This document shows, piece after piece, positions 44,360 through 53,442 of a DNA stretch of 64,000 bases. The DNA is from UBA2834 sp963623365. Lineage in GTDB: Bacteria > Patescibacteriota > Saccharimonadia > Saccharimonadales > Saccharimonadaceae. The stretch covers positions 1 through 64,000 of the forward strand of contig CAVFJY010000002.1 of assembly GCA_963623365.1 (NCBI GenBank), given 5' to 3'. A program made the translations under genes and the position numbers. The number at the start of each line of letters is the position of its first letter. Positions within the stretch are counted from its first letter, which is position 1. The notes beneath the pieces were generated by a model, which searched no databases, was not told the origin of the DNA, and saw nothing but the letters and a program-made list of their open reading frames with translations.

Positions 44360-46630
44360 ATGAGTAAAAATCTAGTCATCGTTGAGTCTCCTGCCAAAGC
44401 CCACACTATCGAAAAATATCTCGGCCCCGATTTTACCGTCTTGGCTTCCGTCGGTCACATTCGCAAAGACACTAAGGTTGATAAAAATACTTTTGATGTC
44501 ACTTATGAAATTGACCCCGGCCACAAAAGTGTTATTACCGATCTTAAAAAAGCCGCCAAAACCGCCGATAAAATCTGGCTCGCAACTGATGAGGACCGCG
44601 AAGGTGAAGCCATCTCGTGGCATCTTTGTGAGGTATTAAAGTTACCTAAAGATACCGCCCGTATCACTTTTCACGAAATCACTAAATCCGCGCTCGAAGC
44701 CGCCATCCAGCATCCGCGCACCGTTGATATGGACATGGTTTCTTCCCAGCAGGCGCGCCAAACGCTCGACATGCTTGTAGGCTTCGACCTTTCCGGCATT
44801 GTTCGTAAAAAAGTTCCCGGCGCAATTTCCGCCGGCCGTGTTCAGAGTCCCGCTTTGCGCCTGATTGTCGAGCGCGAACAGGCCATTGAAAAATTCGCCA
44901 GCAAATATTGCTACAAAGTTTCTGGCGATTTCGGTTTTGATACTAAACTCGATCACGAATTCGACGACGAAGCTAGCGTTAAAGAATTTCTAAATCAACT
45001 CATCGGCGCCAATTACACCGTTTCCGCCATCGAAAATACACCGGGTACGCGCAAGCCCGCTGCGCCATTTACTACTGCCTCAATGCAAATTGAAGCCAAC
45101 TCCAAACTCGGCTTTTCTACGCGTACCACCATGCAGGCTGCTCAAGCACTCTATCAGGCAGGTATGATTACCTATCACCGTACCGACAGTCTGAATCTCA
45201 GCAAACAGGCCCTTGCTAGCATGGCTAACTACATCGAGCAGACTTTCGGTAAAAATTATGTCAAAGTCCGCAATTTCAAGACTAAATCCGCTAGCGCCCA
45301 AGAAGCCCATGAAGCGATTCGCCCCACCGACATCAACCGTGAGGTTGCTGGCAAAAATGATTACGAAAAGCGTCTCTATGCGCTAATTCGCTCCCGCACG
45401 CTCGCCACCCAAATGGCGGATGCCAAAATCGAAACAACTGCCATCACCATCGCAACACCGACGCCGCACCGTTTTGTTGGCAAGGGTGAAGTGATTACAT
45501 TTGATGGTTTTTTGAAAATTTATGGCCGCATTAAAGAAAATGAATTGCCTCAGCTCACGGTCGGCGCGACGGTCGGCGCCAATACTATCGTCGCCCGTCA
45601 AACTTTTGCCAAGCCACAAGCGCGTTATACTGAGGGTTCACTCGTCAAGAAACTCGAAGAGCTCGGCATCGGTCGCCCAAGCACCTACGCCTCAATCATG
45701 ACCGCCATTCAAGCGCGCGGCTATGTCGTCAAGGGCGAGTCCGAAGGTGAAGAGCGCAGCGTTAATACTTTTACACTTGAGCAGGATCAAATTAGCGCAG
45801 CTAAAGTTACTGAGAAATTTGGCGCCAATAAAGGCAAATTGATCCCTACGCCAGTCGGCGAGCTAATTTCCGCCTTCCTTACCGATAATTTCAAAAACAT
45901 TGTCGATTATAAATTCACCGCCAATATTGAAAAAGACCTCGATTTAATTGCCGACGCCAAACTCGATCGCGTTAAAATGCTGCGTGACTTTTATGGTCCA
46001 TTCAACAATGAAGTCCTCGCCAGTGAGGGCATCGAACGCTATAACAACGCCCGTCTACTCGGTCACGACCCCGAGACCGGCAAGGCCATCTATGCCAAAG
46101 TTGGCAAAAACGGTGGCTTTATCCAGCTGGGCGAAAACGAAAAAGAAACCGGCGAGAAACCACGTTTTGCGCCATTGCCAAAGCGCAAATCCGTCAAGAC
46201 AGTTACGCTCGAACAGGCACTCAAACAACTCACTTTGCCGGTTCTACCGCGCTCGTTGGGTCAAGCTAAAGATGGCACCGAAATTATTGCCGCCGCTGGA
46301 CCATTCGGGCCATATCTAAAAGCAGGGAAGTATAATATTCCCATCAAGGACCTCGACCCCTATACTGTTACGCTTGAAGCTGCTGAGCCGCTTTATGCGG
46401 CTAAGCGCGACTCTTATATTGCCGACTGGGGCGAAATTCAAATTATCAATGGCGCCTACGGTCCCTACGTTAAAGGCCCCGGCCGTCGCAATTTCGTGCG
46501 CATCCCGAAAGATATCGACCCTAAAACGGTTACCAAAGAGCAGGCCGAAGAATATCTCGCTAATAAACCGAAAAAGACCCGTCGCCCCGCCAAGCGCCGT
46601 GCCACTAGCAAAAAATCCACAAAGAAGTAG
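44360..46630 (+). CDS. topA: DNA topoisomerase I
   Basis: 756 aa. Toprim domain LVIVESPAKAHTIEKYLG ... WLATDEDREGEAISWHL, then the type IA core with SAGRVQSPALR, active-site tyrosine (residue 272) in GMITYHRTDSLNLS, EAHEAIRPTD and GIGRPSTYASIM. The C-terminus has Topo C-repeats (AKVGKNGGFIQLG, AAAGPFGPYLKAGKYN, INGAYGPYVKGPG) instead of zinc fingers and a basic tail. It relaxes negative supercoils behind RNA polymerase. The CHAP gene follows after 9 bases. Confidence 0.98.
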   Translation: MSKNLVIVESPAKAHTIEKYLGPDFTVLASVGHIRKDTKVDKNTFDVTYEIDPGHKSVITDLKKAAKTADKIWLATDEDREGEAISWHLCEVLKLPKDTARITFHEITKSALEAAIQHPRTVDMDMVSSQQARQTLDMLVGFDLSGIVRKKVPGAISAGRVQSPALRLIVEREQAIEKFASKYCYKVSGDFGFDTKLDHEFDDEASVKEFLNQLIGANYTVSAIENTPGTRKPAAPFTTASMQIEANSKLGFSTRTTMQAAQALYQAGMITYHRTDSLNLSKQALASMANYIEQTFGKNYVKVRNFKTKSASAQEAHEAIRPTDINREVAGKNDYEKRLYALIRSRTLATQMADAKIETTAITIATPTPHRFVGKGEVITFDGFLKIYGRIKENELPQLTVGATVGANTIVARQTFAKPQARYTEGSLVKKLEELGIGRPSTYASIMTAIQARGYVVKGESEGEERSVNTFTLEQDQISAAKVTEKFGANKGKLIPTPVGELISAFLTDNFKNIVDYKFTANIEKDLDLIADAKLDRVKMLRDFYGPFNNEVLASEGIERYNNARLLGHDPETGKAIYAKVGKNGGFIQLGENEKETGEKPRFAPLPKRKSVKTVTLEQALKQLTLPVLPRSLGQAKDGTEIIAAAGPFGPYLKAGKYNIPIKDLDPYTVTLEAAEPLYAAKRDSYIADWGEIQIINGAYGPYVKGPGRRNFVRIPKDIDPKTVTKEQAEEYLANKPKKTRRPAKRRATSKKSTKK

Positions 46631-46639
46631 AATAAAATT

Positions 46640-47308
46640 ATGGACGATCACGAAGTGCGTCAAGAACTCTGGCGCCTCATCGCCGTCACTATTGGCTCAG
46701 TTATCGCTGCTATCGTGTTAGTTTTTGCGGTCGTCACTTTCTTCCGCTCAAGTTATTCTTTTAATTACCGCGCCGAACGCAGCGGTAATATCCCTGACTA
46801 CAGCGCGCTCTCGTCAACCCGTCGCGATATTCTCGCCGTGACCGAACAGGAGTTTAATAATCCGGGCGATATGCTGCGCTATTCCGATGGCGTTAAGGAA
46901 GCATGGTGTGCCGATTTCGTTTCGTGGGTCTATCTCGAGGCAAATCATCCTTTCGAAAATCCCAATAGCGGTAGCTGGCGTATCCCAGGAACTTATACGC
47001 TCCAAGAGTATTTCAAAGCCAACAACCGTTGGCACGCTTACGACGACGAATTGCCTCAACCGGGCGATGTCGTGATTTATCGTAATGGTATTTTTGGTGA
47101 CCATGCTAACATTGTCGTCGCTAGCGACTATAACGAAATCCTCACTATCGGCGGCAACGAAAATGGCAAAATCATGATGCATCGCATCACTTATTCCGAC
47201 CCGCGCTATGGAATTGTTGGCTACGGCCTCGCCGAAGCTGAATCAAGCGAGTCAAATGAATCAACCAAATCAAACGAATTGACCAAGTCAACCGATTCGA
47301 CCGAGTAA
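46640..47308 (+). CDS. Membrane-anchored CHAP-domain peptidoglycan hydrolase
   Basis: 222 aa. One membrane segment (about 13-34) and an extracytoplasmic CHAP domain (about 60-205) with Cys90 in EAWCADFVSWVY, His155 in FGDHANIVV and Asn173 in GGNENGK, the usual catalytic set. The tail repeats Ser/Thr/Glu/Lys (SNESTKSNELTKSTDSTE). It probably cuts cell-wall peptides, of this cell or of its host. No Shine-Dalgarno of quality; likely coupled to topA. Confidence 0.88.
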   Translation: MDDHEVRQELWRLIAVTIGSVIAAIVLVFAVVTFFRSSYSFNYRAERSGNIPDYSALSSTRRDILAVTEQEFNNPGDMLRYSDGVKEAWCADFVSWVYLEANHPFENPNSGSWRIPGTYTLQEYFKANNRWHAYDDELPQPGDVVIYRNGIFGDHANIVVASDYNEILTIGGNENGKIMMHRITYSDPRYGIVGYGLAEAESSESNESTKSNELTKSTDSTE

Positions 47309-47451
47309 TTTTCTCGTCTTTTATGCTAGCTTTAACAGCTTCGTGCAACTCTTCTGCCATAATTCCGCTTATGCTTAAACTTTTATGTAATTTTTTATAC
47401 GACCTGCCAAAAATATGGTAATATAGTTGTAAGTAGATAATAATTTGCTTG

Positions 47452-47480
47452 TTGACAATATCACAAATAGATGTTAAGAT
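47452..47480 (+). promoter_or_regulatory. Canonical sigma-70 promoter
   Basis: TTGACA, 17 bases, TAAGAT, leader of about 46 nt. The 224-bp gap upstream (47309-47532) is AT-rich and shows no gene. Confidence 0.78.
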
Positions 47481-47532
47481 ATTTAAAAATAAGATATAAA
47501 CTTTAATTGACGGAGAATAAGGAAGCAGCAGC

Positions 47533-48564
47533 ATGAACAATGCGGAAACAATTACTAAGGCCATCAAAAATAGTCTTAGTATCATTGAGCAGGAACGCGA
47601 GCGCGAGATCATCTCGCGGCGATTCGGTCTAAACGGGCACAAGGAGACACTTGAACAAATCGGTGAAATGTTATCAATTACCCGCGAGCGCGTACGCCAG
47701 CTCGAAAAGGCGATTCTTATCCGTCTCCGCATCGCTGCCGAAGAAGGCAAAATTGCCGACCTCGCTCCCGCCGAAAAACTCATCATCCGCAATTTAACTG
47801 AAATGGGTCGCGTCGCCCGTGTCTCCGACCTCGCAAAAAAGATTCTTGGCCACGAAGCCACCGCAACCGATAAAGCCAATTTTAGCTTCCTTGGCGAAAT
47901 CTCTCCCGTCTTAACTATCATTACCGAAAACGACAAATACCATAACACTATCGGCATCGCCGAATATGGCGACGAAAAAGCCCTGCGCGGCAAAGTCGAT
48001 GAAATCGTTACACTCATCAAGGCCAACAAAAAGCCAATTAGCATTGACGAACTTGACGCCAAGCTCAACTACGAGCACCCAAGTCATATTGAAGCCGTTG
48101 CGCGCATTAGTAAATTGCTTTCGACGCTCAATAATCAATGGGGCTTAACCAAATGGCCAGTCGTCAATCCCAAGAACATTCGCGACAAAATCTATGTCGT
48201 ACTCGAAGAACAAAAAGAACCGATGCATTTTAATGACATCGCCCGGGCGATTAGCTCATCCGATTTTAAACGCAAGAATGTCACCGTTCAAGCCATCCAC
48301 AACGAGCTCATCAAAGATTCACGCTTTGTCTTAATTGGTCGTGGTATCTATGCACTTGATAGTTGGGGCTATCAAAAGGGCACTGTCTCTGACATTATTA
48401 CTAAAATCTTAAAAAGCGCCGGCGACGAAGGCTTGTCACGCAAAGAGATTGTCAAACAAGTTCTTAAAGAGCGTAAAGTCAAAGAAACTACTGTTCTGCT
48501 TAATCTGCAAAATAAAAATCTCTTCACCAAAGTCGGCAAAGACAGCTACAAGCTCGCTGCTTAA
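47533..48564 (+). CDS. Sigma-70 region 4 fused to HARE-HTH domains
   Basis: 343 aa. Residues 20-62 (EREREIISRRFGLNG..., ETLEQIGEMLSITRERVRQLEKA) are a sigma-70 region 4 helix-turn-helix; regions 1-3 are absent. A middle part (about 80-210) is unassigned. Residues about 215-282 (PMHFNDIARAI, RFVLIGRGIYALDSWGY) match a HARE-HTH, as in RNA polymerase delta subunit, and a further winged helix follows (286-340). It could bind RNA polymerase or -35 DNA as an accessory factor; it cannot be a full sigma factor. Single gene with its own strong promoter and terminator. Confidence 0.82.
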   Translation: MNNAETITKAIKNSLSIIEQEREREIISRRFGLNGHKETLEQIGEMLSITRERVRQLEKAILIRLRIAAEEGKIADLAPAEKLIIRNLTEMGRVARVSDLAKKILGHEATATDKANFSFLGEISPVLTIITENDKYHNTIGIAEYGDEKALRGKVDEIVTLIKANKKPISIDELDAKLNYEHPSHIEAVARISKLLSTLNNQWGLTKWPVVNPKNIRDKIYVVLEEQKEPMHFNDIARAISSSDFKRKNVTVQAIHNELIKDSRFVLIGRGIYALDSWGYQKGTVSDIITKILKSAGDEGLSRKEIVKQVLKERKVKETTVLLNLQNKNLFTKVGKDSYKLAA

Positions 48565-48573
48565 ATGTAATCT

Positions 48574-48606
48574 AAAAAATCTCCCGCAAGGGAGATCTTT
48601 TTTAGG
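48574..48606. terminator. Bidirectional terminator
   Basis: ATCTCCC-GCAA-GGGAGAT flanked by A6 and T6; the yvcK stop codon lies within the T-run. Confidence 0.86.
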
Positions 48607-50422
48607 CCAGCTTTTGTTCGGCAGCGACAACTTCCTGTAGGCTTTCGAATAATTGGCAATGATTCGCCGCCAACTCCGCGGCGTTCGGCACCGCACGTCG
48701 CGAATGGTCCAGCGGCGATTTTACGCAATAGCTCCGATAATTCTGCATCTTTTCTAGGCCAACTATATCCGCACGCTCATCGCCAATTTGCACCGCCACA
48801 CGGGCGCGTACATTATTCAATCCATATATGCCCTTAATCTCAAATTCACCCGTCGGTGTCACATGTTCCCAGAAAAAGCCCGCTTTCTTGCGGTCGGGCG
48901 TCGCTAAACAAGGTACCTGCAAACCAATCTTCTGCAAAAGCGGTGCAAGTACAGTAGCAAACTTCGCCTGCTGAAAAGCTTGCTCGCCATAAGTTAAAAT
49001 TACCACTGCTGCATCGTCGCGCGTCTGAATATAACACAACAATTCTTCCGCTCCAGGCAATAAATATTTTGCATATTTATTATCCGCCGCCAACTGTTCT
49101 GCCATCGCCGTATATACGTCTTGCGCCGTTGCCGCGCTGCGTCGTTTCGCTAGAATTCGGTCCAGCGCTACCGTTGGACTAAAAGTTGCCGGTCGTCCTG
49201 CCAGGCGCATCTTAATATATTCATTATCGCTCGCAAAATCCAGCTGCTTAAAATCGCAATCGCGTGCTGCCAAATATTGCGCATAGTCCACTTTTAGTTC
49301 ATCGCCCAAATGGTCTTGAAAATGATTCGCCGCATCGCACAAACAATCAAACAGCAAACTCGTCCGAATCAAGGTACGATCCATATCAATCACATACAAA
49401 ATCTCTACTTCGTGCATGTCTTCATCACGCTGGTCGTAACCGCCCAAAATACTCCGTGCCAAGCGGTCGCTATCGTGCCGAATCAAGGCCCGCTGGCTCG
49501 CCAACACGTCGCCGTCCGCCGCCCGTTCCCATATCGAACGCGACAATAAATCCGCGCCCAACAAGCGATAATGCCGCCGCAGTTTTGCATCCGGCAAACG
49601 CACCGGCGCCTCACCTTCGAGCGCATACTTCTTAATTAATTTTTCATTTGGCATATGCGTGTTATAGATTACCTCATCGATGAATTCACGGCCCGCCAGT
49701 CGCTCCAATTCATCCGCATAATCCGTCACTGCAAAATCCGGCGTATGCTTCGCTTGGTTCATCAAATTACACACATAAATTTTTCGGCCACGCGCATTCT
49801 TTAGCGCCGCGCCAATCCCCGGCACCGCCAATGTCGCACCTAAACTCTCATATAGTCCCCCAGGGGCAATCACAATCAAATCCGCCTGCGCAATTACCGC
49901 TAATGCTCGCGGGTTTGGTTCCGGTGTCGGTTCTAGACGCAGAGCAGGGCGCAACTGTCTAAAAGTCGCATTGCGAATCTCGCGCTCGTGTCGAATTTCC
50001 TGTCCCGCATCTTCCGCGACTAATGTTACTTTATCCAAAATTACCGGCACTACTTGATGACCGTTAATGTCCAACACTTCGCTTGCTACGTCCACCGCTT
50101 CCGAGAAATTACCGGTCATTTTTTCCAGCGCCGTTAAGAACAAATTGCCGAACGAATGCCCGCTCAAATTACCATCGCTAAAGCGATAATTAAACAAATC
50201 TCGCAATTTTGGCGAGTCCGACAGTGCTACCAAGCATTGTCGTACATCCCCAGGCGGCAACGCCCCCAACTCATCGCGCAATACACCCGTCGAACCACCA
50301 TCATCTGCCATGCTTACCAGCGCCGTAATTTGCCGCACATATTTTTTCAAACCCGACAGAATCATAAAACTGCCCGTCCCGCCGCCAATCACTACTACCC
50401 TTATGTCTCTCTTGTCCGCCAT
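48602..50422 (-). CDS. YvcK/CofD-like gluconeogenesis factor fused to a HAD-type hydrolase
   Basis: 606 aa, about twice YvcK length. Residues 1-330 are YvcK-like: VVVIGGGTGSFMILSGLKKY, VSMADDGGSTGVLRDELGALPPGDVRQCLVALS, HSFGNLFLTAL, VIAPGGLYESLGATLAVPGI. Residues about 340-606 are HAD-like: VIDMDRTLIRTSLLFD (motif I), VVILTYG (motif II), PDRKKAGF, QIGDERADI (motif IV). YvcK controls carbon flow to the wall in Bacillus and binds UDP-sugars; a HAD partner could be a phosphatase on a related metabolite. The start at MADKRD is chosen after TAAACT elements. Confidence 0.87.
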   Translation of the reverse strand: MADKRDIRVVVIGGGTGSFMILSGLKKYVRQITALVSMADDGGSTGVLRDELGALPPGDVRQCLVALSDSPKLRDLFNYRFSDGNLSGHSFGNLFLTALEKMTGNFSEAVDVASEVLDINGHQVVPVILDKVTLVAEDAGQEIRHEREIRNATFRQLRPALRLEPTPEPNPRALAVIAQADLIVIAPGGLYESLGATLAVPGIGAALKNARGRKIYVCNLMNQAKHTPDFAVTDYADELERLAGREFIDEVIYNTHMPNEKLIKKYALEGEAPVRLPDAKLRRHYRLLGADLLSRSIWERAADGDVLASQRALIRHDSDRLARSILGGYDQRDEDMHEVEILYVIDMDRTLIRTSLLFDCLCDAANHFQDHLGDELKVDYAQYLAARDCDFKQLDFASDNEYIKMRLAGRPATFSPTVALDRILAKRRSAATAQDVYTAMAEQLAADNKYAKYLLPGAEELLCYIQTRDDAAVVILTYGEQAFQQAKFATVLAPLLQKIGLQVPCLATPDRKKAGFFWEHVTPTGEFEIKGIYGLNNVRARVAVQIGDERADIVGLEKMQNYRSYCVKSPLDHSRRAVPNAAELAANHCQLFESLQEVVAAEQKLA

Positions 50423-50446
50423 ATAGTTTAAGTTTAACATTTATGC

Positions 50447-50452
50447 TAAAAT
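50447..50452 (+). promoter_or_regulatory. Extended -10 for the VirD4-like gene
   Basis: TGC-TAAAAT, six bases, ATG at 50459; the ATG at 50453 is only one base from the element and so would lie upstream of +1. Confidence 0.62.
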
Positions 50453-50458
50453 ATGAGC

Positions 50459-53350
50459 ATGTCAATCATCCGCTTTTTTATGATGCCAATTGTCTGGATT
50501 CCCATCGTTGTCATCTTGGTGATTTTAACGATTCGTAACCACAAAAAAGCAAATCGTCTACAAGTTCTAAACGTCGAGAGCGTGCTTTTAATGCTCGAAA
50601 TTCCGAAAGATAATGATAAAAAAGAGCTCGCTGCCGAACAGCTTTTTGCCTCGCTGCATGGCATTCTTCGCGATAAAAATGAATTAAAAAATTCTGGCGG
50701 CGTGCAGGAGCATCTTTCTTTTGAAATCGCCTCAACTGGCAACCAAATTCGTTTCTTTGTTTGGGTGCCAAAAGTCCTCCAATCTTTTGTCGAAGGGCAA
50801 ATTTATTCGCAATATCCGAGCGTGCAGATTTATCGCATGAAAGAAGACTATGTCGACCACCGCGACAAATATCCAGTCATTTATTCTTCTGAAATTACCT
50901 TAACTGAAAACGACGCACTGCCAATTAAAACCTTTGAGTCCTTTGAAGTTGACCCCCTCGCTGGCATTACCGGCACGCTCGCCAAGCTCAATCCCGATGG
51001 CGGGGAAGAGCTTTGGATTCAAATCCTCACCCGTCCTGTCGCCGACGATTGGCACACCAAATCCGACCAATGGATTAAGTCCGTCAAAGCCGGCAAAGGA
51101 GCTTTTGATTTCTTTCACATCGACTGGAAATGGTTCCTCGAAGTTTTTGCCGCACTGTGGCGCCCGCCAGAGGGCGGTACCGCCGCGCCAGTCAAAGTCG
51201 AACTGTCCGAGCGCGATAAAACTCGCGTAGCTAAAGCCGAAGAAAAAGCTACCAAATTGGGCTATCAAGTCAAAATTCGCCTTGCTTACGTCGGCAATAA
51301 CGAGATGAATGCCAAACTCAACATGCAAGCGTTGGTCGGAACCTTCAAACAATATAATTCTACAAACCTGAACGGCTTCAAGATGTCTGGCGCTACTTTC
51401 GACAAAAATTCGCTTGACGCCTATAAGGCTCGCCAATTCACTGACGACGGTTTCGTATTGAACATTTCCGAACTCGCTTCGGTCTATCATCTGCCACACA
51501 CCAACGTTGAAACGCCAAATATCGTTTGGGCCTCCAGCAAAACCGCTGAACCACCAGCCAAATTACCAATGCTCACCGGCAATCCGAGTTTCGATGAAAA
51601 CATTTCCGCCTTCGGCCTAACTGATTTCCGCGGCATTAAACACCAGTTTGGCATGTATCGCCGCGACCGTTCCCGCCATGTCTATATCATCGGTCAGACC
51701 GGCTCCGGTAAATCCGGCTTACTTACATTATTTGCCCTCAGCGATATCTATCATAATCAGGGTTATTGTATTATCGACCCCCATGGCGACCTTGCCACCG
51801 ACAATCTCAAATTTATCCCTGAGAGCCGCATTAAAGACGTTGTTTATTTCAATCCAGCCGATACTCAATTTCCGATGGCCTTCAATCCACTCGAAGTTTA
51901 CGATCCAGCGCGCAAACCAAATATCTCTTCCGAGGTCATCGGTGTCCTAAAGCGCATGTTCGGCGATTCGTGGGGTCCGCGCCTCGAGCATATTTTGCGC
52001 TATACACTGCTTGCTTTACTCGATCGTCCTTATGCCACCATGCTCGACATTTCGCGCATGCTCACCGACAAAGAATTCCGTAAAGAAACGCTGGAATATT
52101 GTCAGGACGTCACCGTCTTACAGTTCTGGAAGCAGGAATTCGGCTCATGGGGCGAGAAACAAGTCACCGAGTCTGTTGCTCCTATCCTCAATAAGGTCGG
52201 CGCCTTTACTGCCAACCCAATCATTCGCAATATTATTGGCCAACCAAAATCCAGCTTTGATATTCGTAAAATTATGGACGAAGGCAAAATTCTCGTCGTT
52301 AACCTGTCCAAGGGCTTAATTGGCGAAGATAACGCTGCAATTCTCGGCGCTTTCCTCGTCACCAAGGTCCAGCTCGCCGCGATGAGTCGCTCCGACATTG
52401 AGAATGTCGATGATCGTCGTCCATTCTATCTTTATGTTGATGAATTCCAGAACTTTGCTACCGATTCTTTCGCCGTGATTCTTTCCGAAGCGCGCAAATA
52501 TGGCCTCAATCTTACTGTCGCCAATCAATATACCAGTCAGATGACCGACGCCGTGCGCGATGCCGTCTTTGGCAACGTCGGTACTACGATTAGTTTCCGT
52601 GTTTCTGCCGACGACGCGCCAATTCTGTCTAAACAGTTTGAACCCGTCTTTGAGTCGCAAGATTTGCTCAATCTCAACAACCGCCACTTTGTCGTCTCAA
52701 TGATTATCAACGGCGAAAAAACACCTGCTTTCTCTGCCACCACGCTCAGTATTCCGAAACCGCCGAACGATTTAATGCCCCGCATCGTTAAATATTCGCG
52801 CATGACTTATGCGCGTACGCGCGAGGACGTCGAGAAGGAGATTCGCGCCAATATTGAAGCTGCCGATAAATGGAAGAAGGAGCTGTCCGATTCTGGCCGC
52901 GAAGCGGGTGCTCGTGGCAGCGAACCAAAAGCCGATAAGCCAAGTTACAAATTCACGCCTACACCGCAGCAGAATTTTCGCAAACAGAAAATTTCACCCA
53001 ATCAAGCCCAAGGGGAAGAACAAACCGGCAACGGCCTCAAAGACCTCGGCAAATTGATGGATGCGAAATTAAATGAACTTCAACAAGCCAGCCCAAATAT
53101 TACGCTTTACGAAGAGGACTTAAAAGCACCAGAGATGCCACGCGATACTAGCGTCGAGAAATTGCAAGCCACTCGCCCGACCATTGTTTCGCCAAGCAAG
53201 AATGATGTCACTATCAGTAGCACTCAAGCTCCAACCCAAAATGCGACTCATCAAGGCCAAAATCAAAACCAAGCCCCTCACGCCGCGCAGAACAGCCAGA
53301 AGAACAAAAACCGTAATCGTAACCGTCATCGCAATAAAAATCGCTCCTAG
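50459..53350 (+). CDS. VirD4/TraG-like membrane-anchored ATPase
   Basis: 963 aa. N-terminal membrane helix (about 5-24, PIVWIPIVVILVIL), a domain of about 370 residues of unknown fold, then a HerA/VirD4-type ATPase: HVYIIGQTGSGKSGLL (Walker A, near 411), YCIIDPHGDLATD, FYLYVDEFQNF (Walker B, near 660), LSEARKYGLNLTVANQYTSQM (sensor/TraM-recognition type). The tail from about 815 is disordered, Gln/Asn-rich, ending in a KNRNRNRHRNKNRS basic patch. Type IV coupling-protein relatives move DNA or proteins across membranes. Similar ATPases are widespread in CPR genomes; the cargo is unknown. Confidence 0.88.
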   Translation: MSIIRFFMMPIVWIPIVVILVILTIRNHKKANRLQVLNVESVLLMLEIPKDNDKKELAAEQLFASLHGILRDKNELKNSGGVQEHLSFEIASTGNQIRFFVWVPKVLQSFVEGQIYSQYPSVQIYRMKEDYVDHRDKYPVIYSSEITLTENDALPIKTFESFEVDPLAGITGTLAKLNPDGGEELWIQILTRPVADDWHTKSDQWIKSVKAGKGAFDFFHIDWKWFLEVFAALWRPPEGGTAAPVKVELSERDKTRVAKAEEKATKLGYQVKIRLAYVGNNEMNAKLNMQALVGTFKQYNSTNLNGFKMSGATFDKNSLDAYKARQFTDDGFVLNISELASVYHLPHTNVETPNIVWASSKTAEPPAKLPMLTGNPSFDENISAFGLTDFRGIKHQFGMYRRDRSRHVYIIGQTGSGKSGLLTLFALSDIYHNQGYCIIDPHGDLATDNLKFIPESRIKDVVYFNPADTQFPMAFNPLEVYDPARKPNISSEVIGVLKRMFGDSWGPRLEHILRYTLLALLDRPYATMLDISRMLTDKEFRKETLEYCQDVTVLQFWKQEFGSWGEKQVTESVAPILNKVGAFTANPIIRNIIGQPKSSFDIRKIMDEGKILVVNLSKGLIGEDNAAILGAFLVTKVQLAAMSRSDIENVDDRRPFYLYVDEFQNFATDSFAVILSEARKYGLNLTVANQYTSQMTDAVRDAVFGNVGTTISFRVSADDAPILSKQFEPVFESQDLLNLNNRHFVVSMIINGEKTPAFSATTLSIPKPPNDLMPRIVKYSRMTYARTREDVEKEIRANIEAADKWKKELSDSGREAGARGSEPKADKPSYKFTPTPQQNFRKQKISPNQAQGEEQTGNGLKDLGKLMDAKLNELQQASPNITLYEEDLKAPEMPRDTSVEKLQATRPTIVSPSKNDVTISSTQAPTQNATHQGQNQNQAPHAAQNSQKNKNRNRNRHRNKNRS

Positions 53351-53376
53351 CACGTGCTGGGCGGCAAAACTGGTAT

Positions 53377-53413
53377 AAAAATATCCCCCTTCATCAAAGA
53401 GGGATATTTTTTT
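53377..53413. terminator. Bidirectional terminator
   Basis: AAAAATATCCC-loop-GGGATATTTTTTT, serving both converging genes. Confidence 0.85.
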
Positions 53414-53442
53414 CGTTTTTCGTCAGTGGGGAAGTAGTCTTT

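Noticed and set aside
47187..48068. 293-codon frame antisense to the sigma4-HARE gene
   Set aside because: Ser/Arg-rich mirror of a well-supported gene; no start signal.
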